Assembly (NCBI GenBank): GCA_963793645.1
Contig: CAWCAW010000007.1
Coordinates: 393,927 to 457,926, forward strand
Length of the DNA: 64,000 bases
Direction: 5' to 3'
Origin: CAWCAW01 sp963793645
GTDB taxonomy: Bacteria; Actinomycetota; Acidimicrobiia; Acidimicrobiales; UBA8190
The position numbers and the translations under genes are program-made. This document shows positions 8,597 through 17,585 of this stretch, one piece after another. The notes under the pieces were generated by a model. The model did no database searches and was not told the origin of the DNA. It worked only from the letters and a program-made list of their open reading frames with translations. Within the stretch, counting starts at the first letter, position 1. The number at the start of each line of letters is the position of its first letter.

Positions 8597-9715
8597 TCAG
8601 CCGAACGCGGAGCGGAGCCGGGATCGCAGACCTTCATTGGGTGGGTCGACCTTCTCGCCGCGCTCGGCCGCCAGTTGCCGCAGCAATTCCTCTTGGGCCT
8701 TGGTGAGCTCCGTCGGCGTGTCCACCACCAGGTGCACGTTGAGGTCGCCGCGACCGCGCCCACGCACATGCGGCACGCCGCGGCCGCGCACGCGCAGGAT
8801 GTCCCCGCTTTGCGCGCCGGGTGCGATGGTCAGCGATTCGTCACCGTCGAGGGTCTCGAAGATCACCGTCGTCCCCAGGGCCGCCTGCGCCATGGACACG
8901 TTCAGCGCCGCCTCGAGGTCACTGCCGGCGCGTATGAAGCGTTCGTGGGCTTGCACTGACAGATGCACGTACAGGTCACCGGGAGGACCACCGCGCAAAC
9001 CGGCCGGTCCCCGGCCACTGAGGCGCAACGTGGAGCCGTGATCGACACCGGCCGGCACGTCCACACTGAAGCTCCGGCTCTCGAGGCGCCGGCCGTCACT
9101 GCGACACTCGGGGCAGGGGCTGGCGATGGTCTCCCCGAGCCCATTGCAGCGCCGACACGGCGCGGCGGTCACCACCTGTCCCAAGATGGACTGGCGCACG
9201 CGATGCGTCTCGCCGGCCCCGTTACATTCGGGGCAGCGCACGGCGGTCGTGCCGGGCCGCGCCCCGGATCCCTGACAGGCGTCACACGCCACCAGCACGT
9301 CGACAGTGACGTCTCGGCTCATCCCGAACACGGCGTCACGAAAGGCGAGTTCGATGACGACTTCGGCATCCGCACCGCGCACCGGGCCGCTGCGTCGTCG
9401 GGCGCCGCCGCCCGCCCCGCCGAAAAAGGCGTCGAAGAGGTCGCCGAGTCCACCCGATGCGCCGAAGAACGGATCGGCGGCACCGCCGGCCGCGCCGGCC
9501 TCGGCGTCGGGTCCGAAGCGGTCATAGCGGGCGCGCCGGGCCGGGTCACGCAAAACCTCATAGGCCCGTGACACCTCCTTGAAACGCGCTTCGGCTTCGG
9601 GGTCGCCATTGGTGTCAGGGTGCAGCTCCCGAGCCGTGCGTCGGTACGCACGTTTCAGCTCGTCTTCGGTGGCGTCGGGGCGCACGCCGAGCAGCGCGTA
9701 GTAATCAGCGGCCAC
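8597..9715 (-). CDS. dnaJ: chaperone DnaJ (type A Hsp40)
   Basis: DnaJ stimulates DnaK ATPase activity and delivers substrates. The 372-residue protein has the J domain with HPD in ARELHPDTNG, a Gly/Phe-rich linker (GGLGDLFDAFFGGAGGG), and a four-repeat zinc region with CDACQGSG, CPECNGAG, CRRCNGLG and CPECRSDG. The substrate-binding C-terminal domains follow. The last zinc repeat has Ser-Asp where Gly-x is usual. The GTG at 9715 is chosen because AGGAGG lies eight bases upstream and the product begins VAADYYALLGV; it overlaps the hrcA frame by 11 bases. Expression is probably driven from the CIRCE-controlled hrcA promoter. Confidence 0.95.
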   Translation of the reverse strand: MAADYYALLGVRPDATEDELKRAYRRTARELHPDTNGDPEAEARFKEVSRAYEVLRDPARRARYDRFGPDAEAGAAGGAADPFFGASGGLGDLFDAFFGGAGGGARRRSGPVRGADAEVVIELAFRDAVFGMSRDVTVDVLVACDACQGSGARPGTTAVRCPECNGAGETHRVRQSILGQVVTAAPCRRCNGLGETIASPCPECRSDGRRLESRSFSVDVPAGVDHGSTLRLSGRGPAGLRGGPPGDLYVHLSVQAHERFIRAGSDLEAALNVSMAQAALGTTVIFETLDGDESLTIAPGAQSGDILRVRGRGVPHVRGRGRGDLNVHLVVDTPTELTKAQEELLRQLAAERGEKVDPPNEGLRSRLRSAFG

Positions 9716-10875
9716 GACGTCGGCCTCCTGGGGATCCCCCGGCGTCGACGGCGCCGTCGGCATGCACCGAGCGACCCAGATGCACGCCGAGTTGCTCGCC
9801 CACGATTCGCACGGCGGCCAGCGCCTGGGGGTAGTGCATGCGGGTGGGGCCGAGCACCCCCACGATCCCGGCGTCCTCGCCGTCGATCGACACGGGGGCC
9901 ACCACCAGCGCGCACGATGCCAGCGGTTCGAAGCCGTGCTCGGCCCCGATGGCCACCGACAGGCCGCGATCCAAGATCTCTTCGATGAGCTCCACCACCA
10001 CCAGCTGCTGCTCCAGAATCGACAGCACCGAGCGCACCGTCTCCACGGCGTCGAAGGCAGCGGCCATGCGCGACGAACCGCCCACAAAGACGTGCTCGGG
10101 CTCGGCGGTGGCCAGCATGTCCGACACCGCCGCGGCGCCCATGCGCAGCGCGCCGTCGACGGCTTCGTCACCGGTCAGGCCCACGGCCCCGGGGGCGGCC
10201 AGATGGTGGCCCCGCAGCTGAGCGGTGAGCTGGGTGGCGGCATCGGCGAGCACGGCGTCGGCGTACTCGGCGGAGTGCTCTACCGTCCGCTTCTCGATGG
10301 CCCCGTCGGAGAGCACCACCACCACCAACGTCAAGGTAGGGGCGAGTCCGACGAGCTGGACAGAGCGCACGGTGGCGGTGTCGTGGCCGGGGCCGATGAC
10401 CACCGCCGCGTAGTCGGTCAGGTTGGCGAGCAGTCCACTGGTGCGCCCGAGAAGGTCCTCGACCTCGCCGTGGACATGGGCGAAGAATCGCCGCACCTCG
10501 TGACGCTGCTCGGGACCCAGGGTGCCGGGACGGGCCAAGTGGTCCACGAAGAAGCGATAGCCCCGGTCGGTGGGGATCCGCCCCGCGCTCGGTGTGGGGT
10601 TGGACGAGGTACCCCTCGCGTTCGAGCGCGGCCATTTCGCTGCGCACGGTGGCCGAGGAGACCTCGACCCCGGGGGCGCCATTGATATGGGCCGAACCCA
10701 CCGGCTGGGCCGTCTCGATGTACTCGGCCACAACCGCGTTCAAGATGGCCGCCTTGCGGCTGTCGAGGTCGCCGTAGTCGAAGTCGGCCGCGACAGGCTC
10801 GGCCGAGGATGTCTCGGCCGACGAAGTCGGGGACTTGGAAGGGCGGCTCTTGGCCGCGGGGCGTTTGACGGTCAT
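9705..10875 (-). pseudogene. hrcA: heat-shock repressor HrcA, frameshifted
   Basis: HrcA represses class I heat-shock genes by binding CIRCE. The N-terminal wHTH part is read from the ATG at 10875 (MTVKRPAAKSR ... PVGSAHINGAPGVEVSSAT) down to LVQPHT. The rest of HrcA (SAGRIPTDRGYRFFVDHLA and the GAF-like domain) continues in a different frame to the stop at 9705. One extra base near 10590-10593 explains it: removing one base of the CC/G context restores QPHTSAGRIPTDRG. As written, translation would run out of frame to about 10168. This is either an assembly error or a genuinely broken repressor. Confidence 0.85.
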
Positions 10876-10883
10876 CGGGGTCC

Positions 10884-10908
10884 TGGCACTCGATTCTACC
10901 GAGTGCTA
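10884..10908 (-). promoter_or_regulatory. CIRCE operator overlapping the hrcA -10 element
   Basis: On the minus strand TAGCACTC, a nine-base spacer and GAGTGCCA match the CIRCE consensus TTAGCACTC-N9-GAGTGCTAA except at the outer bases; the core GCACTC-N9-GAGTGC is perfect. The spacer contains TAGAAT (10893-10898), an excellent -10 hexamer, so HrcA bound here would block the promoter. The inferred leader before the hrcA ATG is about 10 bases. The element also overlaps the last codons of the upstream permease gene. Confidence 0.88.
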
Positions 10909-12320
10909 CCTGGTGCACCTTGGTCGGTCGGCCGCGGCGGGCGCCGACGAGGAACCGCGGCGCGCCGGGCGGCATCGGCGGCACGCACCTTGGGCAGGCC
11001 AAAGGTGACGTAAAGGCCAGACACCAGCGCCGACAGGGCGATGATGACGAGCGGCACGAAGTTGGTGCGGGTGCCTACCGTGATGCTGGCGGAAACAGCC
11101 AGCACCCCGAACACCACCACACCCGCACCGCTGAGCAACCGGCCGCCGGCGATACGAAAGGGCCGGTCGTCATCGGGGCGGCGCCGGCGCAGCCGCCCCA
11201 CACAGAAAGCGGCCACCGCGTAGATCATGGCCTCGAGGGCGGCCCCCACCGCCACCAGCACCTGCCAGGACCCGGTGGCCGTCACCACCAATCCGACGGT
11301 GAGTGACACCACGCCCAGGCCGACCACGGGCACCCACGGCACGGCCCGGTCGTTCAGTCGAGCCAGCCCCCGCGGCAGGCTGCCTTCGCGCGCCGTGGCA
11401 TAGATGAAGCGAGACACGGTGATGAATCCGCCGTTGAAGGTGTTGAGGGCAGTCACGGCGGTGACCGCCGCCATCAACCAGAGCCCGGCCCTCCCCAAGG
11501 CCGCCTGTCCGAGGTACAGCTGCGGATAGGCAGAGCCCAACTGATGATGATCGAGCACGTGGCTCATGGCCACGGTGATGAGCGAGCACACCAACCACAA
11601 GACGATGACGGCGATGAACATGCCCCGGTGGATGTGGGCGGGACGACGGACCTCTTCGGCGTTGGTGGTCACCCATTCGAAGGCGCTGTAGAGGAAGACG
11701 CCGAGGGCGATGGCCTCGATGAAGTCGGTCGGATGGTGCCCGTGCAGCGGGCTCACCGGGAAGCGAAGGGCCCGGTGGCTCTTGACGAGAGCCATCACCC
11801 CCACGATGCCCGTGACGGCGAGGACCACAGAGGTGGCCACGTCCTGCACGGCACCGGCCACTTTGATGCCGCGCAGATTGGACGCCACGGCCACAGCGAG
11901 AAGTACAGCGATCCAGATGCCGGCCAGCCACGAGGACTCGGAGAACACATGAGCCAGCGCCGATCCGACGATGAAGGCGTCCGCGGCGATGACGAGAACG
12001 ATGGTGGTCATGTAGGAGAAGGTGATGGTGAGGGCGATGCGGTCGTCCATGGATTGCTTCATGTAGAGCCGGATGGCCGCGGCGGTGGGGAACATGCCGT
12101 TGAGCTCGCCGAAGAAGGCCCACGCCACCAGGGCCAGGATCCCGGCCGTGCCCACCGCGATCCATGCCGAGTCTCCGGCCACGTACGCCACCAGCCCCGC
12201 CGCCGCCAGATACTCCAAGGCGGCAAAAGCGAGCCCCGTCGACGTCGATGCCACGGTGCGCAGTCCCATGGCCCTGCGCAACGTGGCACCGGGCACGGTG
12301 GCACCGCTCGAGGTCGTCAT
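10896..12320 (-). CDS. APC-superfamily amino acid/amine permease
   Basis: A 474-residue integral membrane transporter with about 12 hydrophobic helices. It follows the amino acid-polyamine-organocation fold, with a GLAFAALEYLAAAG first-helix region and NTFNGGFITVSRFIYATARE around helix 8, as is typical of the family. It likely imports an amino acid or amine by cation or proton symport. The start overlaps the end of the SCP2-like gene as ATGA, and the amine oxidase lies one gene further upstream, so the three form one unit. Its 3' end overlaps the CIRCE operator. The substrate is unknown. Confidence 0.85.
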   Translation of the reverse strand: MTTSSGATVPGATLRRAMGLRTVASTSTGLAFAALEYLAAAGLVAYVAGDSAWIAVGTAGILALVAWAFFGELNGMFPTAAAIRLYMKQSMDDRIALTITFSYMTTIVLVIAADAFIVGSALAHVFSESSWLAGIWIAVLLAVAVASNLRGIKVAGAVQDVATSVVLAVTGIVGVMALVKSHRALRFPVSPLHGHHPTDFIEAIALGVFLYSAFEWVTTNAEEVRRPAHIHRGMFIAVIVLWLVCSLITVAMSHVLDHHQLGSAYPQLYLGQAALGRAGLWLMAAVTAVTALNTFNGGFITVSRFIYATAREGSLPRGLARLNDRAVPWVPVVGLGVVSLTVGLVVTATGSWQVLVAVGAALEAMIYAVAAFCVGRLRRRRPDDDRPFRIAGGRLLSGAGVVVFGVLAVSASITVGTRTNFVPLVIIALSALVSGLYVTFGLPKVRAADAARRAAVPRRRPPRPTDQGAPGSTR

Positions 12321-12677
12321 TGGTCGAGGAACACCACCATCGACATGGCGTCGATGCGCATCACGTCGTCAGGGGAGCCGGCCAAGGTGATCTCACCGGA
12401 CATGTACTTCTCCGACGGGTTGAGGTCACCCCAGAACATGTCGGCGAAGTCCTCGCTCGTCGCGCTCACCACCACGTCGGGTACACCCACGTGCCCTTCG
12501 GCGAGCGTCGACAGAAGGCGCTCACGCACCTCCATGGTGAACGTCTCGCCGGTGTCGGTCACCACGAAGTGCACGACGCGGTCCCAACCGCGCAGCATGC
12601 GCGCCAAGCGCTCGTTGTCGTTGCAGCGTTGGCGCCACTCGCGCGTAGGCCTCGACGATCTCATCGTGGGTGGCCAT
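12317..12677 (-). CDS. SCP2-like small protein, probable frameshift near the start
   Basis: The clear part (LRGWDRVVHFVVTDTGETF ... DPSEKYMSG-like NPSEKYMSGEITLAGSPDD) resembles SCP2/sterol-carrier domains: a small hydrophobic-ligand fold of about 115 residues. The best start, ATG at 12677, lies 12 bases after the amine-oxidase stop and reads MATHDEIVEAYA, but the conserved body (EWRQRCNDNERLARML) is in the next frame. Dropping one base around 12639-12645 joins them. Without correction the body frame could begin only at an ATG at 12664 lacking a ribosome site. The role is unknown; context ties it to the oxidase and permease. Confidence 0.6.
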
Positions 12678-12689
12678 GACGTCGGCGCG

Positions 12690-14066
12690 CTAGCGGCCCA
12701 AGGCGGCCAGCACTTCGCCGGCGGCACGCTCACCTGATGACAGGGCGCCGTCGATGTAGCCGCACCACTCGAAGGCGGTCTCCGTGCCAGCCCAATGCAC
12801 CGGACCCACCGGGGCGCGCAAAGCGTGGCCGACGCTGCTCAGTGCTCCCGGTGAGAACACCGTGACGGGACCGCCGCGCGTATAGGGCTCCGCTGGCCAG
12901 TGCTGCTCGATGACCTCGAGGGGCTCGGCGGCGGCCTGGCCAAAGGCGCGCTGGAGATCGTGCAGCGCCGCCTGGCGCCGGGCGGCGGGCCCGGCGTCAC
13001 TCAGGAGGCGACACTCGTGGCCGGCGATGAAACCCACCAGCACCCCGTGCGAGGCGTCCTCGGGAGAGTCGTCGAAGGTGGAACGCACGGCGCCGTCGTC
13101 AGACACCGACTGGCCACTGAGGCCGTCGTCACGCCAGAACGGACGCTCGTAGACGGCGTGGATCTTGGTGACCGCTCCCATGGGAGCGCGCATGGCGAGC
13201 TGGTCGCGCGCCGCGGGCAACGCCGGGGTCCACCGCACCTGCGCGCCCAGCACGGGAGCCATGGCCACGATGGCTCGGCGCGCCGCAATCCGTAGCGAGG
13301 GGGTTGTCGCCACCACGCCATCGGGCCCGTGCTCGACGGCGACCACCGGCGAGGACAACAGGACTCGGTCGCCCAGCTCCGCGGCCATGGCCAGTGCGAA
13401 CTGTTGGGCGCCACCCACAAAGCGAAGCTCCTGGGCGCCGCCCGTGGTACGGGCCAGGTTGGTGAACCCTCCCCCCGAGTGCAAATAGAACAGTGTGAAG
13501 AGCAACGACAACTCGGCGGGCTCGGCGCCGAAGATGGCCTTGGTGGCGGTGGCGATGAGCTGGCGCGCCGAGGCCGACGGTACGTGGTCGACGAGGTATG
13601 AGCCGAGAGTCTGCTCGTCGAGGGCAACGGCGTCGGGCGCCTGGTAGGGGGCGTCGAGGGGAACCTGGCGAGCCGCCAGGTCCAGCTCGAAGAGGGCTTC
13701 GACGCCGTCGGCGGCCGCCTTCGGATCGGAGGTGGGGATGAGACCGCCGTAGCGGTAGCGCTCCCCGGCGCGCAGCTCGACCGCTTCCCCGACGCTGTAG
13801 GTCGCAAAGGTGCGGGCGCCGAACTCATCGGCGAGGGCCAAGAGATGGCGCTGGCCGGGGCCGACCCACTGGCCGCCGTGGTCGACGAGCGCGCCTGACT
13901 CGGTCTGTTCAGTCCACACCCGGCCGCCCACTCGATCACGGGCTTCGGCCACGATCACGTCGACACCACCACGCCGCAAGTAGCGGGCCGCGTTGAGCCC
14001 GGAGTAGCCGCCGCCCACCACCACGACGTCACACCGGCGAAGGTCCTGCTCCTGGGACCCATCCAC
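12690..14066 (-). CDS. FAD-dependent amine oxidase (monoamine-oxidase family)
   Basis: A 458-residue flavoprotein of the MAO / polyamine-oxidase group. The dinucleotide-binding motif VVVGGGYSGLNAARYLRRGG lies near residue 15. The second FAD motif is ARDRVGGRVWTE, and the C-terminal flavin-contacting region is VHWAGTETAFEWCGYIDGAL. It probably oxidises a primary or secondary amine to the aldehyde with H2O2 release. The start is GTG at 14066, six bases after a TACCGT hexamer, suggesting a leaderless mRNA. It leads the oxidase/SCP2/APC-permease unit, which fits import and oxidation of an amine. Confidence 0.87.
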   Translation of the reverse strand: MDGSQEQDLRRCDVVVVGGGYSGLNAARYLRRGGVDVIVAEARDRVGGRVWTEQTESGALVDHGGQWVGPGQRHLLALADEFGARTFATYSVGEAVELRAGERYRYGGLIPTSDPKAAADGVEALFELDLAARQVPLDAPYQAPDAVALDEQTLGSYLVDHVPSASARQLIATATKAIFGAEPAELSLLFTLFYLHSGGGFTNLARTTGGAQELRFVGGAQQFALAMAAELGDRVLLSSPVVAVEHGPDGVVATTPSLRIAARRAIVAMAPVLGAQVRWTPALPAARDQLAMRAPMGAVTKIHAVYERPFWRDDGLSGQSVSDDGAVRSTFDDSPEDASHGVLVGFIAGHECRLLSDAGPAARRQAALHDLQRAFGQAAAEPLEVIEQHWPAEPYTRGGPVTVFSPGALSSVGHALRAPVGPVHWAGTETAFEWCGYIDGALSSGERAAGEVLAALGR

Positions 14067-14072
14067 GGGCCC

Positions 14073-14078
14073 ACGGTA
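14073..14078 (-). promoter_or_regulatory. -10 element of leaderless amine-oxidase promoter
   Basis: On the minus strand TACCGT is followed by six bases and then the GTG at 14066, the TANNNT-N6-RTG pattern seen repeatedly in this window. Confidence 0.45.
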
Positions 14079-14098
14079 ACCGGGAGCAGGCCGACGCG

Positions 14099-15886
14099 TC
14101 AGTCCTCCAGACGCAGCGCCGCCACGAAAGCTTCCTGGGGGACCTCGACCCGACCGATCGACTTCATCTTCTTCTTTCCCTCCTTCTGCTTCTCGAGCAG
14201 CTTGCGCTTACGGGTGATATCCCCGCCGTAGCACTTGGCCAGCACGTCCTTGCGCTTGGCCTTGACCGTTTCCCTGGCGATGACGCGGCCGCCGACGGCA
14301 GCTTGAATGGGGATGTCAAACATCTGGCGGGGAATGAGTGTGCGCAGTTTTTCGGTCATCTTGCGGCCATAGACATCGGCCTGCGAACGGTGCACCACCG
14401 TCGAAAAGGCGTCCACCGGCACGTGGTTGATGAGGAGGTCCACCTTGACCAAGTTGCCGGGCTCATACCCGTCGGGCTCGTAGTCGAGGCTGGCGTACCC
14501 CTTGGTTCTGCTCTTGAGCTGATCGAAGAAGTCGACAACGACCTCGGCCAAGGGGATGCGGTACACGAGCTCGAGGCGTTCAGGCGAGAGGTACTCCATA
14601 CGCTCGAGCTCCCCTCGACGCGCCTGGCACAGCTCCATGGCGGTGCCGGTGTACTCAGCGGGGATGATCAAAGTGGCCTTCAGCATCGGCTCGTCGATGT
14701 GATCGAGCGACGTCGGCTCGGGCATCTCGCTGGGGTTGTCGAAGCGCAACTCTCCCCCGCCCACCAGATGCGCAACGTAGGCCACCGAAGGAGCGGTGGC
14801 GATAAGCGAGAGCCTGAACTCGCGCTCGAGGCGTTCTCGGACGATCTCCATGTGCAACAGGCCCAAGAACCCGCACCGGAAGCCGAAGCCGAGGGCGCCG
14901 GAGGATTCGGGCTCGAAGGTGAAACTCGAGTCGTTGAGCCGCAGCTTCTCGAGCGATTCGCGTAACTCGGTGAGCTCGTCACCGTCGATGGGATAGAGCC
15001 CGCAGAACACCATGGGCTTGGGATCGCGATACCCCGCCAGTGGCGCCGCGGCCGGGTGATGGGCGTCGGTGACGGTCTCGCCCGAGCGCGCCTGGCCCAC
15101 GTCCTTGATGCCCGAGATCAGATAGCCCACCTCGCCGGGGCCGAGTTCGTCGGTGGGCGTCGGCACCGGGGCCCGCACCCCGATCTCCTCCACCTCGTAC
15201 ACGGACCCCGCTTGCATGTAGCGAATGCGATGGCGGCTGTGCAGCACGCCGTCCATCACCCGCACCGAGCTGACCACGCCGCGGTACTGGTCGTAGGAAG
15301 AGTCGAAGATCAGGGCGCGCAGCGGGCTGTCTTCGTCTCCACCGGGAGCCGGCACCCGCTCCACGATGGCGTCGAGAAGCTCGGGCACCCCTTCGCCCGT
15401 CTTGGCCGAGATGTGCAAGATGGACGCCGCGTCGATGCCGAGGACCCCTTCGATCTCCGCCGTGTAGCGGTCCGGGTCGGCGGCAGGCAGGTCGATCTTG
15501 TTCAAGGCGGCCACGATCTCGAGGTCGTGCTCGATGGCCTGATAACAGGTGGCCAACGTCTGGGCCTGGATGCCCTGGGACGCGTCCACCAGCAGCACGG
15601 CCCCTTCGCAGGCAGCCAGAGAGCGGCTCACCTCGTAGCCGAAGTCGACGTGGCCAGGGGTGTCGATGAGGTGCAGCACGTGCTCCTTGAAGTGCACCCG
15701 CACGTTTTGGGCCTTGATGGTGATGCCCCGCTCCCGCTCGATGTCCATGGAGTCCAGGTACTGCTCCCGCATCATCCGGGGGTCCACGGCGTGGGTCAGC
15801 TCCAAGATGCGGTCGGACAGGGTGGACTTGCCATGGTCGACATGGCTGATGATGGAGAAATTGCGGATCAGGCGGCGTTCGAGCAC
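14099..15886 (-). CDS. lepA: elongation factor 4 (LepA)
   Basis: LepA/EF4 is a ribosome-dependent GTPase acting in translation and 30S biogenesis. The 595-residue protein has SHVDHGKST (G1), RERGITIKAQ (switch I), DTPGHVDFGYEV (G3) and NKIDLPAADP (G4). It also has the LepA-specific C-terminal domain with GGDITRKRKLLEKQKEGKKK. The frame stays open far upstream, but the GTG at 15886 (VLERRLIRNFSIISH) gives the family N-terminus. A TACGCT hexamer nine bases upstream may be its -10. It is divergent from rpsT, with 75 bases between them. Confidence 0.96.
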   Translation of the reverse strand: MLERRLIRNFSIISHVDHGKSTLSDRILELTHAVDPRMMREQYLDSMDIERERGITIKAQNVRVHFKEHVLHLIDTPGHVDFGYEVSRSLAACEGAVLLVDASQGIQAQTLATCYQAIEHDLEIVAALNKIDLPAADPDRYTAEIEGVLGIDAASILHISAKTGEGVPELLDAIVERVPAPGGDEDSPLRALIFDSSYDQYRGVVSSVRVMDGVLHSRHRIRYMQAGSVYEVEEIGVRAPVPTPTDELGPGEVGYLISGIKDVGQARSGETVTDAHHPAAAPLAGYRDPKPMVFCGLYPIDGDELTELRESLEKLRLNDSSFTFEPESSGALGFGFRCGFLGLLHMEIVRERLEREFRLSLIATAPSVAYVAHLVGGGELRFDNPSEMPEPTSLDHIDEPMLKATLIIPAEYTGTAMELCQARRGELERMEYLSPERLELVYRIPLAEVVVDFFDQLKSRTKGYASLDYEPDGYEPGNLVKVDLLINHVPVDAFSTVVHRSQADVYGRKMTEKLRTLIPRQMFDIPIQAAVGGRVIARETVKAKRKDVLAKCYGGDITRKRKLLEKQKEGKKKMKSIGRVEVPQEAFVAALRLED

Positions 15887-15946
15887 GGTCCTGCGAGCGT
15901 ACCGGGGGCCACGGGACCCCCGGGTGAGGCCGGTGCGGCTGCCTGA

Positions 15947-15952
15947 TAGCAT
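15947..15952 (+). promoter_or_regulatory. probable -10 element for rpsT
   Basis: TAGCAT lies nine bases before the rpsT ATG in the 75-base divergent region with lepA. This predicts a leader of only two or three bases. No Shine-Dalgarno sequence is visible between it and the start. Confidence 0.4.
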
Positions 15953-15961
15953 TTCCCCTTC

Positions 15962-16249
15962 ATGGCCAATATCAAAAGCCAAATCAAGCGCAACCGGCAG
16001 AACGAGGACCGTCGCCTTCGCAACAAGGCGGTCCGCTCGGAGATGCGCACGCGCTCGAAGAAGGCCCTCGGCGCGCTCGAGGGTGGCGCCGATGACGCCG
16101 ACGAGCTGCTGCGGCTGGCCGTCAAGCGGATCGACAAGGCCGCCGCCTCCGGCGTGATCCACAAGAACCAGGCTGCCAACCGCAAGTCCCGCATCATGCG
16201 CCGGGCTCGTGCGTTGACGGCCACCGCTGGTTCTGACACCGACGCTTAA
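15962..16249 (+). CDS. rpsT: 30S ribosomal protein S20
   Basis: A 95-residue basic helical protein that binds 16S rRNA early in 30S assembly. MANIKSQIKRNRQNEDRRLR and the C-terminal KNQAANRKSRIMRRA are diagnostic of bS20. The tail is slightly acidic and longer than in E. coli (87 residues). It is divergent from lepA and close to holA, the usual actinobacterial neighbourhood. Confidence 0.97.
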   Translation: MANIKSQIKRNRQNEDRRLRNKAVRSEMRTRSKKALGALEGGADDADELLRLAVKRIDKAAASGVIHKNQAANRKSRIMRRARALTATAGSDTDA

Positions 16250-16367
16250 GACGCACCGACGCTGATCTTCGGGACCGGACTTCCGGTGCCGGGGAGGACG
16301 GCATCGAGGACACGGGTGCGCCTGGCCCGGTGAGGGCTCACCTGACTCGAACTCGGGTATACCCATT

Positions 16368-17585
16368 GTGATGGGCGCGCCGGAGAGTTCTACGGGCACG
16401 ATCGAGCGCAGCTTGGTGCTCGTCATGGCGCTGTCCACCGGCTTGGCGGTGGCCAACCTCTATTACGCGCAACCGTTGCTGCCGGTGATCGGCAAGCAGC
16501 TGCACATGTCCTCGGGACTGTCAGGCGCCATCGTCACCGTGGCCCAGGCCGGCTATGCGGCGAGCTTGCTCTTCGTGCTGCCGCTCGGCGACGTGGTGGA
16601 ACGGCGCCGCCTGGCGGCCACCTTGGCGGTTGCCAGCGCATTCGCCCTGTTGTGGTTGGGAAGCTCGCCGTCGGCGGCCGTGCTCCTGCCGGCTGCATTC
16701 GTGTTGGGCGCCACCAGCGTGCTCGCTCAGGTGCTGGTGCCGTTCTCGGCCTCGCTGGCGGCGGACAACGAACGGGGCCGCGTGGTCGGCATCGTCATGA
16801 GCGGTCTGCTCATCGGCATCCTTTTGGCCCGCACCATCTCCGGAGCTCTGGCCCAGGCGGCGGGCTCATGGAGGGTCGTGTACTTCGTGGCGGCCGGGGT
16901 GATGATCACCGAGGCGGCCGTATTGCGCTGGCGTCTGCCCGCCTACAAAGAGCCCCGCGGGCTCACCTACGGCGCCGTGTTGCGATCGGTCCTCGCACTG
17001 CTCATGCAGGAGCCAGTTCTTCGGCTGCGAGCGCTGTACGGCCTCCTGTCGTTCGGGACCTTCAGCGTCTTGTGGACGTCGCTCGCCTTCGAGCTGTCAC
17101 GGCACTACCACTACTCGTCGGTGATCATCGGACTCTTCGGCCTGGCCGGTGCGGCCGGTGCCTTCACGGCCACGGTGGCCGGACGCTTGTCGGACAAAGG
17201 AGAGGCCAAGAGAGCGACGGGCGTGACCACGATTCTGCTGGCGATGTCGTGGGTGGCGCTGTGGGCCGGTGGCAAACACGTCGTCTGGCTCGTGGTCGGG
17301 ATCGTGGTCCTCGACATCGGCGCCCAGGGCCTGCACATCACCAATCAGGGCGAGATCTACAAACTCCATCCCGAGGCCAGAAGCCGGTTGACCGCCGCCT
17401 ACATGGTGATCTTCTTCGTGGGCGGGGCCATCGGTTCCGCCATTGCGGCCACCGTCTACGAGCGAGCCGGCTGGAGTGCGCTGTGCGTGGCCGGCGAGGG
17501 TTTCGCCCTGGCCACCGTGGTCCTGTGGCTCGTGACTTTGGCCTGGGGCCGGCAGAGCGAGACCGGGCTCAGCGCCGCCCGCTGA
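16368..17585 (+). CDS. MFS transporter
   Basis: A major facilitator superfamily permease of 405 residues with about 12 hydrophobic helices. The first helix, ALSTGLAVANLYYAQPLLPV, is characteristic of the YgaY/NepI-like drug or nucleoside efflux group. The loop after helix 2 (LPLGDVVERRRLAATL) is the MFS A-motif. GTG at 16368 or ATG at 16371 may be the start; a TATACC hexamer lies just upstream, so the mRNA may be leaderless. It is convergent with holA, overlapping its 3' end by 17 bases. The substrate is unknown. Confidence 0.82.
   Translation: MMGAPESSTGTIERSLVLVMALSTGLAVANLYYAQPLLPVIGKQLHMSSGLSGAIVTVAQAGYAASLLFVLPLGDVVERRRLAATLAVASAFALLWLGSSPSAAVLLPAAFVLGATSVLAQVLVPFSASLAADNERGRVVGIVMSGLLIGILLARTISGALAQAAGSWRVVYFVAAGVMITEAAVLRWRLPAYKEPRGLTYGAVLRSVLALLMQEPVLRLRALYGLLSFGTFSVLWTSLAFELSRHYHYSSVIIGLFGLAGAAGAFTATVAGRLSDKGEAKRATGVTTILLAMSWVALWAGGKHVVWLVVGIVVLDIGAQGLHITNQGEIYKLHPEARSRLTAAYMVIFFVGGAIGSAIAATVYERAGWSALCVAGEGFALATVVLWLVTLAWGRQSETGLSAAR

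Noticed and set aside
9716..10171. N-terminal extension of DnaJ
   Set aside because: It is Trp/Ser/Arg-rich shadow of hrcA; the J domain begins directly after a GTG with AGGAGG.
15887..16456. Long N-terminal extension of LepA
   Set aside because: It would cross rpsT on the other strand; the GTG at 15886 gives the normal LepA N-terminus.
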